Shown: positions 9,877 through 23,667 of the stretch, one piece after another
How positions within the stretch are numbered: position 1 is the stretch's first letter
Layout: each line of letters starts with the position of its first letter
From: Papilionanthe hookeriana x Papilionanthe teres
Taxonomy: Eukaryota > Streptophyta > Magnoliopsida > Asparagales > Orchidaceae
Assembly: GCA_022702705.1 (NCBI GenBank)
Contig: CM040430.1
Span: 76,449,239 to 76,513,238, forward strand
Direction: 5' to 3'
Length of the DNA stretch: 64,000 nucleotides
The notes under the pieces: model-generated
What the model was told of the DNA's origin: nothing
The model's database searches: none
Seen by the model: the letters and a program-made list of their open reading frames with translations, nothing else
Translations under genes and position numbers: made by a program

Positions 9877-10390
9877 ACGAGGAAAAAGAATTGAGGTACG
9901 AACCGGAACGGTGAAGAACTACGCAATGATGTCGAGGATGACCACTTGCCACCATTGCATCGTGAGGCTTTGGTTTAGATATTTCGCCACGTGTGAAAAG
10001 AAGTGAAGGTCGAAAATAAACAGGAATAGAGTCGGTGGTGAATCAGGGGACTACTCTTTAACATTCGAAGCAGAAAACTCCGAAGCTACGGGACGCCGGT
10101 AAAGCCGAGCACCACAGACGTGCGGAAGCGGCAAGAAAAGTCACCACCAAAGATGTGGAAGTTGAAGGTCAGGCAACACGGCTGGTGTTCCGTAGCCAGA
10201 CATGACAACTACAGCAACTCGAGCTCAAAGTACAGAAAAGAGAAACGAGAGCGAGAGATGATGAGATGATGCACTAAATTCTGCTCCCTGCTCTCACATA
10301 TCCTTGGGCAAGGTCAAGTTGATAACCGAGCTTGCGGGTGAGTATAGCGTCGAGGCCGCTAGCGCACGACTGATTTAAGTAATTGGATTA
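9877..10390. other. GC-richer segment of unknown origin
   Basis: About 500 bp clearly richer in G and C than the DNA to its right, with a sharp change near 10390. No long ORF and no recognisable protein on either strand. It could be a captured gene fragment, a promoter or 5' UTR piece, or an element terminus. Confidence 0.4.
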
Positions 10391-11600
10391 GGGAAAGATT
10401 TTGTAGACATCGAAGGTTCTTATTAATAAGGTAAATTTACATAGCACACATTTTGAGTATTTATATATCTCACGTTTAAATTTGCATATTTACACAAAGC
10501 ATAGGCATTTACATACATAACACACAATTTTTATGTATTTACATATTAACACCTAAACATTTATATTTATGACCGTACTTTTCAGAACTTTAACATCATA
10601 TTAAAAATATACTATCATTAATTTTTCAATAGCGAAATATATATTATCACAAATAAGTTTATGATATTATGATGTTAAAAGTGTAAATATCATATTGTGG
10701 TTGTTAGATATATAAATATATAACAATTGTGTGGTATTTATCTAAATTTTCCTTAGCAAAAATTAGAGATTTGTTTTACAACATAATTTTAATATAATTT
10801 TTTATATATTATATTTACTAAGTTTAATTTAATAATTATTTTTTTATCAAAATATTTTGATTTAAATTTTTTTCGTGAGCTATCACACTTTTCAGCAATC
10901 CCAATCACCACTCATTCTACACTAAACAAAGAATCATTTGGTTAGAGTTTTAGATAACTTCTGTGAAGTATTATAGATGTAAAATAAAGATTTTTTATTT
11001 AGACTTTTAAATATTTAATTTAAAACAAAATAAATGCAAAAAAATATATATTCTTAATTTGAATTACATGAAAGATTTTTTTTTATGAATTTAAAGTTCA
11101 TTTGATTAGACAAGTTTTTAGTTTTGCATATTCCCCAACTCAAAAATAAAAAAACTATACTTCCAAATTTACTAGAGGATACTCTTCTCATGTTAATTGA
11201 GAATGCTAATAACATCGCTTCTGTTATTAATTGATCAAGGCCGTATTTTCTTCTTCAAAATTATCTAATAACAGCATAGATAAAGTTATACATTTGATCA
11301 TTTGCTCTTATGTAATTAAGTATATAATTTTTGTCGTGATTTTGTAAGGTTAAGATTAACTTCATTTCAATCCTATTTTTTTATTATTTCAGGGTAAATT
11401 ATTTTGGAGTTAGAAACTAAGCATTTTATTTTTCACATGAACTTGAATTGCGACTAGAGATTTATAATGGAATTTATACATCCAGATATGCATTTCAGGT
11501 TAGGCAAAATTGCATATTGAACTTGCCAAGAGCTAGTCGCAAGAGCTCAAAATATTACTCGTCTAAGCTCTCAAAGTTAATCTCTCAAGACCCAATAAGT
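10391..11600. other. AT-rich intergenic DNA
   Basis: Homopolymer-rich sequence. I see no gene, inverted repeat pair or element protein. Confidence 0.5.
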
Positions 11601-12230
11601 TATTTGCCACTTTGACTCATTGGGGGACTCACGAAATCCATATTTCTCAAGGTTTGAAGGGGACTCATTTGGTGTGAATGATTCACCAAATCCAATGGAC
11701 TCAAACTCTGAAAAATGAATCTAACATAGATGAGACTTGTCCAAATTGAAAAGTCAAGTGTCTAACCTTAGAACATCCACCAGTCTTAAAAGCACTTTCA
11801 TATGAGACCTAAAAGGAACTTTCATATTCATATGTGATGACTTCATTAGGTACCAAGATCTCAAAGACACTTATCATGGAAATTCACATGTAGTATGATT
11901 ACAATATTTAGGTAAATGTAGTGGATTCTTCATGTATTTATTATTTAGATCACAATATAACTTCTTATGTACCATTCAAAAATTTTATAAATAGGGTATC
12001 AAAAGTCAAATCATGGACATGACATTCAACTCAATATTTTCTAGCAAATAATAAATATATTTCAAGGTCATTCTCCTTCTAATTCCCTCTAGCTTTGCTT
12101 TTTTATGTTTTATGCTTGCCTAGATTCTCTTAAGACCTTGTAAGTTCTACAAGTAGTGTTTGGGGATTACTATAGACAAAGTTTTATCAAAACTTTCTTT
12201 TAGTTGTGAAAAATATAAGTGATGCCAAGA
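11601..12230 (+). repeat. Possible solo LTR (plus orientation)
   Basis: ACTCATTGGGGGACTCACG near 11616 resembles the polypurine-tract/LTR junction of gypsy elements. A promoter-like TTTATAAATAGGG occurs at about 11980, followed by CT-rich leader-like sequence. No partner LTR or target duplication was found, so this is tentative. Confidence 0.3.
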
Positions 12231-12481
12231 ACTTGAAAAAAAAAATGTAATGAGTGGAGAAATTACAAGAAATGTAGAGCAAAGATGTTATGACTCATAA
12301 ATAACCTATTGAGATTGACGTAAAAATCGTGAGAATGATCTATTAAGCTTTAGATCTCCTAAAATATTTTTTAGGATATAAATATTAAATGACTGTCGGC
12401 ATATTTATAGGTTGTGTGTTTTGAAAAGGGGGTCGCCTATAAAAGTTGCCGGCGAATTTTAGATTTTAAGTTTAATTTAAA

Positions 12482-12508
12482 TGTGTGTGTGTGTGTGTGT
12501 GTGTGTGT
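12482..12508. repeat. (TG)n microsatellite
   Basis: About 13 TG dinucleotides. Confidence 0.97.
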
Positions 12509-14400
12509 AGTTTAGAAAGTAGCATTTGATTTTTGAAAATATGAGACCAAACTGATCCCATGTTATTTAAATAAACGAGCATTCCATCACAAGTGACATA
12601 TCTATTCCGAAGAGTAAACATACCACTTGAAATTGAAGCTCGATTAAATAAACTAGTAATTTTATGACATTCGTTTGGTCTGTGAACAAATTTTATAAGT
12701 CGACAAGTTCCTCTGCTTAATATAAAGGAATTAAGCAGGTTTATATTATCTGGGTTCTAAAGTTCCCTATCAGGGCAAGCCCCTATAGTTAATTACATCA
12801 TAAATGTCTGAAGACACTTAAGAAAACTCTCGATAAAGATTAGTGGTTTTGCTTTCAAGAATTTCAAAGTTTAAGCATTCAAAGGATTTGATTTTGGAAT
12901 TTCAAAAGGGATTGAATCAAATTTGGAACATCTTATTTTGGGAATCCAATGGAAGAAAGGTAGGGGATGTCACGGATATGAGGAGAACCTCGGTGAATTC
13001 CCAAATATCCTATTTGTTTGGCTTGAATTTGAGGAGATGTTATTTGATGTTGCAATCCTGTCAATTTTAATTAATTAGGACTTATACTTGTATGACATAA
13101 TCATACGAATAACATGTAAGTTAGGAGGGTTTATGTCATATCAGATGACAACCTCGGAGTCCTAAGGCGAGTTAGGGCTTAACTTGCATAACATGCAAAT
13201 GCCTAAAGAGATAAAATGAGGGTTTATATTGCACTAGGCAAACTACATCGAAATCCTATGGCTTTGTTATTTATTTCTAAGGAAAAAATTAAGCTGGTAA
13301 AGATGGTTGTGCTGCCCACCACGCTTGCTCCGAGCTCCTTGTTGTTGCAGAGGGTTTAGTTTAAAAAGTGACAATCAAGAGATGAGAGAAGTGTCATGGT
13401 TTAGAGGTTGAGTTTCAAATTCAATGTCTTAAGTTTTATTAAGGGAAATCTTAAAGTTGGTTAAGCAGAATAGGTTAAGATCTCACGGTTCCATCATCCC
13501 GACACCACTATTTTCATCGGATTCACTTAGTCCAAATGAATTTGCTAAACTCAACTAAATGAGTTCCACACTTTCATTTAGACTGTGGGAAATCTCGTTA
13601 GCAACACGTAGGTTACATCATCCGAGGGATTCCCAATCATCCAACAAGACATTTTAATTTTAGTTACAATTGCAGGTTTTGTTTTTTGTTGGTGATTAAA
13701 TTTTAAGTTGTTTAAACATGTTGGGTTCGATCATTTTCACAAGTTTATAGAATGCAGTAAAATAAAACATTTCATAAATTGCAGAATGTAAATTGTAATA
13801 AACTTAAATCTATACTTGAAGAGTCTTCTTGTTTCCACCAACTGGAACTCAAAATGCATGTTATGGCATATATATATTTGCAACAAACACCCAAGTAAAA
13901 CTAAAGGAAGGTTCAAATCATCTACCAACCCTATGATGTCTAGGTTCAGATCCTAGCTACCCACCAAGTCCTATGACGTCTAGGTTGAAATCCTAGTTGT
14001 TTTTAAGGATGATTTTCTTCATCAAAGAATTATGAAGTCCAATTGTTCTTCTGAAACAACCCATCAGATTGAGGAAGTGCTCAGTGTAGAGCCCCGAACA
14101 TCTTTTCAAAACTTTTGGATTTATCTTGAGTCCAAATGATTTCATTATCTAGTTGAACTAATCATCCAAAGTTTGATTGCAGTTTAAATTTATTTTATTT
14201 TTTCTTTCCCAGTGAACTTAGATGTTTTAGTTGTCTTATGAGAGAGGTGACATGTCATTAGGCATTTCATTTAGAAGTTATGAAATGAAAGTCTTTAGGG
14301 CTAAGTTGGTTCATTAAAGAACCTAACCAATTTAATTAAAGTTGGATTAATAGTTTCTTTAAGGTGATTTAATTTAATTCTTAAAGTCTTTAAATCAATT
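12509..14400. other. Unassigned intergenic DNA
   Basis: No supported gene. A short phrase like CTATGATGTCTAGGTTCAGATCCTAG occurs twice at about 13930-13996. The ORF at 12843-13070 has no recognisable domain. Confidence 0.45.
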
Positions 14401-14439
14401 ACAGTAATGTTCTTAAAGGGTTTTAAATTGATTGTTACA

Positions 14440-14560
14440 TTTTAAGATGTTTCAATGTTTTAATTAATTGATTATTTAACTTAATTGATTATTTTAATTG
14501 ATTGATTATTTAATTTAATTGATTATCTAATTAATTGATTATTTAACTTAAGATATTTTA
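14440..14560. repeat. Degenerate TTAATTGATTATTTAA repeats
   Basis: About six imperfect copies of a 14-20-bp AT-only unit, inside a longer very AT-rich stretch. Confidence 0.75.
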
Positions 14561-16800
14561 ATTCATTTTTGTTTAAATGAAAAGGTTATTAAATGTTTTA
14601 AATTATTTTTTTTTAATTAGAGAAATTATTTTAAATCTTTTAAATTATTATATTTTTTATTAAAGAAATTATTTAAATATCTTAAATTATTTTTAATCGA
14701 TTAAAGAAATTATTTTTAAATTAATTTTAAATTTTAAATTATTTTTTATTTAATTATTTTAAAACTATTCCAATTAATTTTAAGTTAAATCTTTATGTTT
14801 AAGATTATTACTTATTATTACTTTATCATTATTTCTCTTTAATCACTTTGGATTAATTAGGTTTTTTTCATTTTAAGCCTTGTTAAGAGTTAAATAGATT
14901 TAATTAAATCAATGGTTAGAGGTTTAGATTAAGGAATGGACATCCTCCTATATCATACCCCTAACCCTACCATTAATACTTAATTAACTTCCAAATCTTA
15001 AGGATTTTAAATAATTCGTATTTCCTTTTGATATTGATGGTGATTAGTAAGTTCCTACCACTTTACTTCCTAAGTTTCAATCATCCAAGTAAACAATTAA
15101 GATTAAATGTTTCCTCTTTACCCTTGGTTAAGCCTAAATGTTAATTAGGGTTAAGGTTCCTTAATTACCCTTATGCCCTATTAAACTTAATCACCCCATA
15201 ACTTACTAAATTAAATCCCAATGACTTTGAAATTTTTATGTCATCTCTCTCATATGTCAATTAAGACATCAGAATAGAAAATGTAATTTTCTGGTTTTTT
15301 ATTTTATTTTTAGAATTATTTTCAATGGAAAATTAGGGTTTTCAAAGAAAATTTAATAACTTAATAATAAATACTAACTATCTATCTTTAGGAAAATTAT
15401 GGGAGATTCAGCTATGTCAGAGGATCACTTGGGCCAAATCTCATGATTTTTTTGAATTTTAATTTAGTTATTATAATTATTTTAAAATTTAGAATATTAA
15501 TTAAATATAAAATATTATTTAAATTTAAAAAATAAATTTTATATTTTTCTTAAATTTCTCTAAGTTCAAGGAATCTAGAGAAACAAATTTCAAATTTTTA
15601 TGATTTTTTTTATTTATTAGAATTATTTTAGTGGGAAATTAAGAAAACCCCATTTTTAAATTCCAAAAATTACTTTAAGCCTTTAAAATTTGATATCTTT
15701 ACTTAGAGATTTAGGAAAAATATTTGGATGGTTCCTAAGTGATTGGGAGCTAAATATGATATTTTGGTAAATTTTAATATTTTTGTGATTTTTATGATCT
15801 TTTTTATTATTTAAATATTTAAAAAAAGGTTAAGAAATGAAAATTTTAGTTTAAGTGTGATTTTATTTTTAGAAAATTCCTCTGATCATAGAGAACTCCC
15901 AAAACTATTTTCATAATTTTTTGAGTTATATTTTAATTATTAAAAATCATTTAAATGGTTAAAATGACATTGAACTTATATAAATCATTTAAGTTATCAA
16001 ATTAATCTCAATTGACTTCAAAATTTTTATTGGAGTTCCTCTAAAGGACAGTGGAGAGTTGATTTCAAGTTATTTTCATTTTTAGTTTTCCCTAATTAAT
16101 TCAAAGTTGATTTTAGGCCAAGTGCCCAATTAAGTTTGTTCTTAATATTTGAACTCATGAAATAATTTTCCTAAGCCCCTCGACCATAGGGAACCTACCC
16201 TAATTTTCTCTAATTTTTATAGCAAGCACACTAATTATTAGATTTAAATCATTAAATAATAGGCATAAATTTTAAAAATAGAGATCTCTTCATAGAGATC
16301 TCTCCTAACTTTGAAAAAACAGGGAAGATCCCTAATGAAAAAAAGAACAACATGCCAAAAATTCAACTCATGGTGAAATGTATAAATTAATGGAAAATTA
16401 AAAGATTAAAAACACCATTTAATTAATTAAAAATCACACATGCCTCAAATAAATATGAAATTACTTCCATATTATTCTCCTCTGTTCACTGAGCAAGAAG
16501 GTATTTTTATTTTATTTTTATGATATTTCTAGGCAAAGTTATGAATTTTCAAAGTTTGGTGTCAAAAATAAATAAAAAAAATCAATTTCTTGCTCAATCC
16601 ATGTGTCGATCTCCTATTGTCCTGTGCGGTTCCTGTGGCGGCGCATTCACAGACCGATTTCTATCCGACTCTTCCTGGGCCATCCATCGTCAATGCTTAA
16701 TATCTCTCTTGATACTTAACGAAATTAAGTGCGGTCTTTTTTTAAATGCTCATCTAACGTAGTGGAACATATCTATACGGTGATGATGTACTTAAATCAA
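14561..16800. other. Very AT-rich DNA without genes
   Basis: Dominated by A/T homopolymers with many AAATT/AATTT words. The ORF at 16520-16762 has no recognisable domain. Confidence 0.5.
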
Positions 16801-16839
16801 ATAAGATGTGGCATGAATGTAAATATTCTTCTCTTTTTT

Positions 16840-17435
<596 letters not shown>

Positions 17436-19260
17436 ATAACGAAGTCGAGAAGAGAAGAGGTTTTCCTTCGTTGGAGAGGGAGAGGCTCGCCAGAGAGAAG
17501 CTCGCAGGAACAGGATAGGACCTCGGCCTAGGGAGACGAAGAAGGAAGAAGAGCTTTTGTTGGTGTGGGGATGTGTGGCTTGTGAAGGGGTGAGGCAGCA
17601 AGCTTTTTTTTTTGAGATATATATAGTGGAGTTGGTGAGTGGGGAGAGGGATGTGAAAATCCAATGTGAATTGGAGGTTTCGGTAGGTTGTCTAGACTTG
17701 GGTTAAACCCTTGGTCACTTGGCTAAACCTTTGCCCAAAGTGTTTGGAGCAAGGCTTCAAGTCCAAGGAAGAGTTTAGGTGGGTTTGAGAGGCTGGCATG
17801 GAAGTTTGGGATTGGATTTGAGTGCTTAGGAGTGAAGGAAAATTGATATGAGGGGATAAGGAGAGGTCACCTCCCCTTGCCCATTTTGGCAAATTTGACT
17901 TTGTATGCCCATGAGATGGTTCCATATGTCATTGCATATTATGTATGGGGTCATGGCAAAATTTCATGCAAATGACATTTTAAATTTTCATGAATTTCGA
18001 AAAATAATGCCAACATACCATATTTGGATAAAGAGCCATGTACATGCATGGAAGGTTGGTATGATGCCATGAGGAGTTGGTTTAAATGCCATGAAATGAT
18101 TAATAAAATGCCATGGAATGCTAATAGAAGGGATTTATGACATGTGGGCTCAAATTTGGGCTTTTGAAATTGAAGAAATGGGCATTTAAACATGCACATG
18201 GGTATGGGCCTTTGACATGCATGTAATGATTTTGATTTTTTAAATTGATTGTGGGTTCATCAAAATGAATTGAAAATGATTGAAGTTGATTTTGGACATG
18301 TTAAAATTTGATTGCAAATTACTTTGTGAATTTAGATTGGTCATGTGATTCAATTTGGAGGAGATTTGGACTTTTAGGCCAAAATTGGGCTTTTGGGTTC
18401 AAAGGAATTTAGGTGAGCTTTGGTCAAAATTTTTGTCAAATAAATGTTGTGTTTGGTTTAGGAATGTGTTATAAATAGTTTGAAACAAATTTGTGGTGAT
18501 TTGGAGTTGAATTGGGTTCAATTTGGGCATTTTAATAATAGGGTCAAAATGGGTCAAATTGGGGAATTTGGGTCAAAGTTAGGCTAGTATTGGATTTGAT
18601 GTAAAATTAAGGTTACAAAATGTTTATGGGGGTTTTAGGAAGATTTTGGAATTTACTTTGGAGAAAATTGAGAGGTTTTGGTTTTGGGTTTGATTTGGGT
18701 GGCTTGAGTCATGAGGGTTAATTGGAGAAACTTGAATTTTTGGGGTTTGGACAATTTTAGAAAAAGCTTGGGATCAAATTAGGGTCAACTTAACAAACAT
18801 TTTGGTTTGTGGGAGTGTTATGAAGGTCTGAAGTTTTATTTGGAGAAAATTAAAGTTAATTTGGTTGACATTGGGCTCAATTGGGTTAAGTTTAGGTTAA
18901 AAATAAATCAACTTGGCATTCTTGGCAAAATTGGATTAATGTGACAAAATTGAGCTATGGTGTAGTTGAATAAAATGAAATTGAGAATTTTTGGAACATT
19001 TTGGGATGTTTTGGGATTTTTTTGGAATTTTTGAAATTTTTGGCTATGAAGGGCATTTTGGTAATTTTGGGGGTATTTTGGGAATTTTGGAAATTTTGTC
19101 AGAGTCGGGTAATTTTGGTCAAATTGGATAATATGGAACAACTTGGAATGATTTTGGTGAATTTTGGGAATTTTTAGGCAATTTATGGAATTTTAGAATT
19201 TTAAAGGGTAATTAGGTAATTTAGTGGGTTTAGGGCCCCGAGGGTCAAAAATGAAAATTT
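17436..19260. other. Strand-asymmetric (G over C) non-coding DNA
   Basis: A purine-rich piece (about 17440-17560) is followed by DNA whose plus strand is poor in C. From about 18200 to 19260 phrases such as TTTGGGTCAAA, ATTTTGGGAATTTTGG and TTGGGGAATTTGGG recur. No gene is recognised; the ORFs here are short and unlike known proteins. Confidence 0.5.
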
Positions 19261-20600
19261 TGGAAAAATGAAGATTGGTTCAAGGTGAGTAACATGGAAT
19301 CATTCTGGTTGAGCTATGAAGTCATCTTAAGCTCACAAGAGTCATGAGAGGACTCATTTTAGGCACTCAATATGTTGTTCCTAACCTTCTTAGCCAGGGA
19401 TTAGGGGTTGAGGTCCATCCATATGAGTCTCCTAACAGAGTCAGGAGGCTAGGTTAAGTGTGAGTGATTTCAGGGTTCAAGCATGTGCAAAAATGTGGTG
19501 TGTGCAAGCTGTACCTCACCAAGACCAGGCCACTCAGGGTTATCCTAAGGCTTGACCATCCTATATGAACTCATCCTTATCTTTCTACACATTGGTCCTA
19601 ACCTTCCAAGTAATTTGGAGGTTAATGACCATCCATGTAGGATTCTAAAGAGAGTTTAGATTTAGTTGAATTTCTAAATGGTGGGTTCCATTTCTAGTAT
19701 TCTAGGATAGTCAAAGGGAAAAAACTATGGCTAGATCCTAAGCACTAAAAGGAAGGAAGGGAGCTCACCAAAAATGAGATCAACAATGACCCCTAAAACT
19801 TTATCATGCAAAGGAAACCTTTGAGTGTTATAATGTTAGCCTCCACACCCACAATAAAGGAAACTTACTATTCTAGTAGTGATGAAGAGTCTGCTCTCCT
19901 AACCAAGTGAAAGGCCCCAACATTAGAATACTTTATACAAGGAGATTGTGGAAGCCAGTTCAAAATATCATACATATAATTCTATAAAGGAAGAACAAAC
20001 TTGGATGGTCACTTGACTTACTTTCAAGTTAGCCACTTTTTTAATTAAAAAAAGACCATTGAAAAAGTTATATTTTCTTCAACACTTTTAAGATAATAAC
20101 CCCTTAGTCTGTTCTCATGCCTTTCACCGGAAGTCATAAATTCCTTTATCAATTCAAAATTTGATTGTTACTTTATTAATATGAAAAGGCCTCTAAAGAA
20201 CCCGCAAGACTATTTAGAAAGAAGATCATACCTTGGTAAGTCCCTAAAAAATTCATTGTGAGGTTCCAAAAAGACCATTTGGAAGTAAAGAATCTTGAAC
20301 TTGTACTCGCCTACGTTGCCCTCACTCAAAGCTAGTAAGAGAGACCAAATACCATGCTGACTTACAATAAGCAAAGATATTAGCAGAGTTATTAGAACAT
20401 GACAACAATCATTTCAACATTAATGAATTAAATGTTTTAATCAATACATCTACCTCAACTCACGTGAGAGACGCTCTAATAAGAAAAGACTACAAGAAAT
20501 GTTTAAGTGAAGATAAAAATCATTCCAAATCTAAAAATGCAGATTGAATGTTGCGTTTTTATTTCCATTCATACAAAAAAACAACAAGTCACCAACCTAA
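19261..20600. other. Unassigned intergenic DNA
   Basis: No supported gene. Two segments near 19340-19450 and 19565-19670 look like diverged duplicates: each has ACTCAT..., CCTAACCTTC and GACCATCCAT-like phrases in the same order. Confidence 0.35.
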
Positions 20601-20699
20601 GGTTCCGTTAAGAATCATGTTAGCATCATTTTTGGATGTCATACGTTCATGACATTCTATTCAGAAGCCCACGAGACTGTATTCCACTCTTATGAGGTG

Positions 20700-22150
20700 T
20701 CCCATAGCTCGCTCTACCTGAGTTCCCCGATACATGTTGAATAAATCAAGGGGGAATCTTGCTAACACTCACTTGCTCAGTGCCCCGTGTCGAGACTGCA
20801 ACACGCATGTGCCTTCATTTTTTGGTGCACTCACGCCAGACCAGTTTGGCCCTCATGCCATCAAATAGAGAGTACAGGAAACTCGCGCCCAATTTTGGGT
20901 GCACTCATGCTAAATCTTGGGAGCACCCGCGCTCACTCAGTGCACCTACTATGTAAACATGACACACTCATACTTGATCCACCTAAGGCAGCCATGCTCT
21001 ATTTCGGGTGCGCCTATGCTCGTGGATCTGAAGCACCCGCGCCACGACCCCGACGAAATCTCACTGGGTCAATTTCAGCTCTAAACATGAGTTAGTCACC
21101 CCATGGTCAAACCCAACCTTTTGGGGGCTATTTTGGTCATTGAGAGTGGGCATGATGCCCCTAGGCTGCAACCTCAAAAGGAGGGGATTTGCGTACCTAG
21201 CACATGTGGGGAAGGAAAAAAAGGTTTTCATGGTCGTTTAGCCTTTTTTGGCATTGAGGACCAAGGGTTAAAGGGGGGAAGGGTTTATGGGGGGGGGGGG
21301 CAGTCAGCCATTTTTGGAAGGGATCTCTAGACAAAAAAAATATTTGAGCTTATTTTAGGGAGAAGAGATTTCTCAGTATTCTTGGTCTAAGGATGCTTCA
21401 AGTGAGTCTTCTTGGAGGGAAATAGAGAGCTCTAGGTTTTCTTCTTCCCTTTCCTTCATCCTTTTCTTCATACAGATTCTCTTCCTCACCATTCTTTTGT
21501 TCTCCATCACCAGTTCATCCTCTTGAGACGGAAGTGAGTGTGCAAAGAACTTCTTTGAGGTTTTCTTGAGCTTTCCTAATGAAGGAGAACTCATACTCAT
21601 ATTAAGCATGGAAGGAGCTAGAAGCAAGCTGAGAGAACACATATTTGAACTTCATAAAGGTGAAAATTTTTTAAATTATTTATTCTTTCATTTATAGCAA
21701 GCCTTACTAGGATTTTATGCGAGAGTTATAAATCTAGGCTGTTGTTAGAGAAAGCCCTGGGTTATGAAGCTTTTTCTTCAATTTTACCACGATCCTTCAG
21801 TGATCTATCCCAAAATCCCTATATCATTAACCCATCACAAAGATGAGATTTTACTAATCTCCCTATTTTTTGTGACAGCTTCGCTCAGATGGAAAAGTAA
21901 AGCCAAAAAACTTGAAAGTGAAGAAAACTCCTTGATCTCTACTCTTTAGGTCCTTAGAATATTTCTCTTCGCAAGAAATTATTCATGCTTGGACAAGAAA
22001 ACAGAGTGGACTTCATGTTGCCTCGCATGATAATGCATTAGTATCCCTATCCATCATCACAGATTAGATCCCATAAGAGTTTTTTTAGGTGAGGTTTTGA
22101 CTAGTCGTCAAATGGTTTGTGTCATATTATCATTTTGCGCATATGAATGT
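20700..22150 (+). repeat. Possible LTR and leader with iterated GC-rich words
   Basis: Between 20820 and 21050 an otherwise AT-rich segment holds five related words: GGTGCACTCACGCC, GGGTGCACTCATGCT, GAGCACCCGCGCTC, GGGTGCGCCTATGCTC and AAGCACCCGCGCC. Clusters of this kind also occur in the Athila LTRs of this window. A CT-rich leader-like stretch follows at about 21390-21500. No LTR partner was found. Confidence 0.3.
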
Positions 22151-22209
22151 CACATTGTTTGGTGTCATTTGCAAGATTTCAAAATCTACATAAAACATAA
22201 AAAAAATTG

Positions 22210-22560
22210 TTTTCATATGTGTTTTGGTTAACTGACCACTTTGACCAACTCGATCCACGTTTGGTTGGTTTGGTCGGCTAGTTGGCCATTTTAGGTCAAG
22301 TGGTTATTTTAGGTCGGCCAGTTATCCTCGACAGGACAACCACTTTTGATCATTCTTGATAGGTTGGTCAACCACGTTTGCATTATTTGACCAACCAATC
22401 GGCCATCTTGAGTCAGTATATCACATTTAATAGACCGCCCACTTTTAGTTCAACACTTCGTCAATCGAACATCTTAGGTCGCTTTGACCAATCAACCGCT
22501 CTTGATCTGCTCGACCATCAAGTAGCCATCTTACATGTAAATGTTTACATTTAATGTGCA
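22210..22560. repeat. Iterated TTGACCAAC / GGTCGGCC words
   Basis: About ten variants of TTGACCAAC, GGTTGGTC, GGTCGGCYAGTT and AACCACGTTTG in 350 bp, in both orientations. They are unlike the flanking DNA. Confidence 0.6.
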
Positions 22561-23569
22561 ATTTATTAAAAACCAATTTATTAAAACATATAGGTCCTAA
22601 TATCCATAATTTTGGTTATATGAAAATTGGATTTGGTTGATGCTTGCATTCTCATGTTCATGAAAAATCATCTTGGTCTGAAGCATATATAGTTATATCA
22701 TTACATGTGAAATTATGTTTGTCATTCATGGTGGTTTTCTAGCATTTGGAAAGCGTGTTGTCTCTTTAAGTGCCTTCACTTGTGGTGTATCTTTGAGCTC
22801 CTGCACTTGCAGCATCCTTTTGTATACGTCACCATATTCATGTGGTCAGATACTTGCACACTTCATGAGTCGACTAACATATAAAGCCACCTGTTGTGTA
22901 ATTCTTATTAACAAGCATTGTGCTACCTCAGTTTTTGTGACAACGTTTAGGAGTATCATAGTTACTTACCATGCACCATCTAGTATGAGTTATGATATCT
23001 AGCCCTTGGACTTGTACAGTGCCTAATGTATGTCCATCTGGATGTATCATTCTCACTTAGCACGAATCATGTCATCTAACATGTTTGGCATCACTTAAAA
23101 TTTATTGTGCGTTTGTCATTTGCCTTAGGCATCTCATACATTGATTGTGTATGTCATTTGCACGAGCTCAATTGAGTGTCCCTTGGGCAAGGTGTAATTT
23201 CTCATAGAGCTTTCTTGTACCTTAATGAATAGTCGCATTTGTTTGCCTTTTGTATGACATCTGGGTTAGTCCCATGCAAAGTGTAATTCCTCTTAGAGGT
23301 GTCGTACACCCGGTGCACCAGTATTAAATGTCATGTGAGTGTGACACTTCTGTATGTTTGCACCTGCTTGTTTGGCATGTTTGTTATGAGCATATGCCTC
23401 CATATGCTTGCCATAGATGTTTTCCTCACATGTTGATGGTTTACACTATCTCCTAGTATCCAATGTAATCACTCATACTTTGATGAAGTAGGCATGTTGT
23501 ATCCAGTTCCTTGAGATATCTTCTGTAATCATTCACATCTAGTTTGAATGATTTTTGGAGCGAATTTTT
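22561..23569. other. Unassigned DNA left of the Athila element
   Basis: No gene recognised. A phrase like GCAARGTGTAATTYCTCWTAGAG occurs twice (about 23189 and 23275), suggesting tandem LTR-type repeats. Confidence 0.35.
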
Positions 23570-23593
23570 TGATTTGCCAATTTATAAACTTAG

Positions 23594-23667
<74 letters not shown>

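Noticed and set aside
12843..13070. 75-residue ORF in intergenic DNA
   Set aside because: No domain, no splice or neighbour support; its length is unremarkable for chance.
17692..17925. Minus-strand 77-residue ORF in moderately G-rich DNA
   Set aside because: No recognisable domain; strand asymmetry with few C on plus keeps minus frames open.
21373..21642. Minus-strand 89-residue ORF with a Lys/Glu-rich stretch
   Set aside because: It is the complement of a CT-rich leader-like stretch and has no recognisable domain or splice context.
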